Source: Candidatus Poseidoniaceae archaeon (GTDB lineage: Archaea > Thermoplasmatota > Poseidoniia > Poseidoniales > Poseidoniaceae). From it: a stretch of 6,112 nt of DNA. The notes under the pieces are model-generated. The model did not search any database. It was given only the letters and a program-made list of their open reading frames with translations, and had not been told where the DNA came from. Every line of letters starts with the position of its first letter. Position 1 is the stretch's first letter. Where the stretch lies: NCBI GenBank assembly GCA_029250385.1, contig JAQXFJ010000335.1, positions 1 to 6,112 on the forward strand. Direction: 5' to 3'. This document shows positions 5,714 through 6,112 of the stretch, one piece after another. A program made the position numbers and the translations under genes.

Positions 5714-6112
5714 CAGTTAACCCCCCACTTTGCTCTAACTTCTGTGGCTAGAAGACCAGGGTCATCATCATACAATTCAGCATGATCAGCAAGTATCATC
5801 GCACCTTGTTCATCAACAATTGTACGTCCGTTAGCTTTTACAACCCTACCTAGCATCATATCTCTTAGTGATTGAACAAATTCCATTTTGCCTTCTGATT
5901 CTATTTTCTGTGCCATAGTGTCTTCATCTAGACCAGTAAGTTTGATGGAGGCAGCTTTATTTATCAATAATGAAGCAGTATTTTCACCATTATCTATTAC
6001 CAACCTCAATCTAACATCTTGTTGAGATTCTGAAGAACCACAAGATGCACATTCTCCATCACGAAGTACTCTCCTGCACTCTAGACAGCGCAGGATTATT
6101 CCAGAATCATCT
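5713..6112 (-). CDS. rpa: Replication protein A, C-terminal part (zinc finger and OB fold), 5' end outside window
   Basis: The reading frame is open from the right edge of the window, so this is the last 132 residues of a longer protein. Residues 9-24 of the visible part form a zinc finger, C-x2-C-x8-C-x2-C (CLEC ... CASC), directly followed by an OB-fold beginning RLRLVIDNGENTASLLIN. A zinc finger joined to a C-terminal OB fold is the hallmark of euryarchaeal RPA large subunits, which coat single-stranded DNA during replication, repair and recombination. A TTG at 6009 could be misread as the start, but it falls after the zinc finger in the same open frame, so it is internal. The gene ends in a TGATG overlap with the RPA-associated gene. 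The number of upstream OB folds cannot be seen. Confidence 0.92.
   Translation of the reverse strand, partial: DDSGIILRCLECRRVLRDGECASCGSSESQQDVRLRLVIDNGENTASLLINKAASIKLTGLDEDTMAQKIESEGKMEFVQSLRDMMLGRVVKANGRTIVDEQGAMILADHAELYDDDPGLLATEVRAKWGVN

Noticed and set aside
5713..6009. Treating the RPA fragment as a complete 98-residue gene starting at TTG 6009
   Set aside because: The same frame stays open to the window edge and encodes a C-x2-C-x8-C-x2-C zinc finger just upstream, so the TTG is an internal leucine codon.

Overview
The window reads as a piece of an archaeal chromosome, most likely from an AT-rich euryarchaeote of the Thermoplasmatota / marine group II (Candidatus Poseidoniia) type. 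The support is an archaeal replication protein A (RPA) gene with its COG3390-type partner, a secretion ATPase whose C-terminal tail is of the archaeal TadA/ArlI kind, GGTG(G/A) ribosome binding sites four bases ahead of three of the starts, and a large SAP-like-domain protein of a sort common in that lineage. The phylum is an inference; the archaeal assignment is much firmer. Coding density is close to complete, and no tRNA, rRNA, insertion sequence or CRISPR array was seen.

Layout: the plus strand carries one long gene (33-1802) for a protein with three SAP-like motifs at the N-terminus, an acidic linker, and a C-terminal half containing what look like three diverged copies of a helical unit. 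It runs tail to tail, with only two bases between stops, into a six-gene minus-strand series that fills the rest. Read in transcription order from the right edge these are: the C-terminal part of RPA (zinc finger plus OB fold, start outside the window), an RPA-associated OB-fold/winged-helix protein, a 117-residue protein of unknown role with a faint phage-tail/DNA-circularisation-protein pattern, two T2SSF membrane-platform proteins, and a TadA/ArlI-like ATPase.

How they fit together: the RPA pair is a single-stranded-DNA-binding unit, translationally coupled by a TGATG overlap. The last four genes are packed with gaps of 1-9 bases and form a minimal type IV filament (TFF)/Tad-like motor: one cytoplasmic ATPase and a platform split over two genes, instead of the single two-domain ArlJ polypeptide. 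No pilin, prepilin peptidase or secretin is present here, so the substrate of the motor cannot be read from this window. The 117-residue gene sits at the head of the motor genes and in the same reading frame as the first platform gene; it is the most interesting unknown. A 62-base gap separates the RPA pair from the motor genes, so the two may be one long operon or two.
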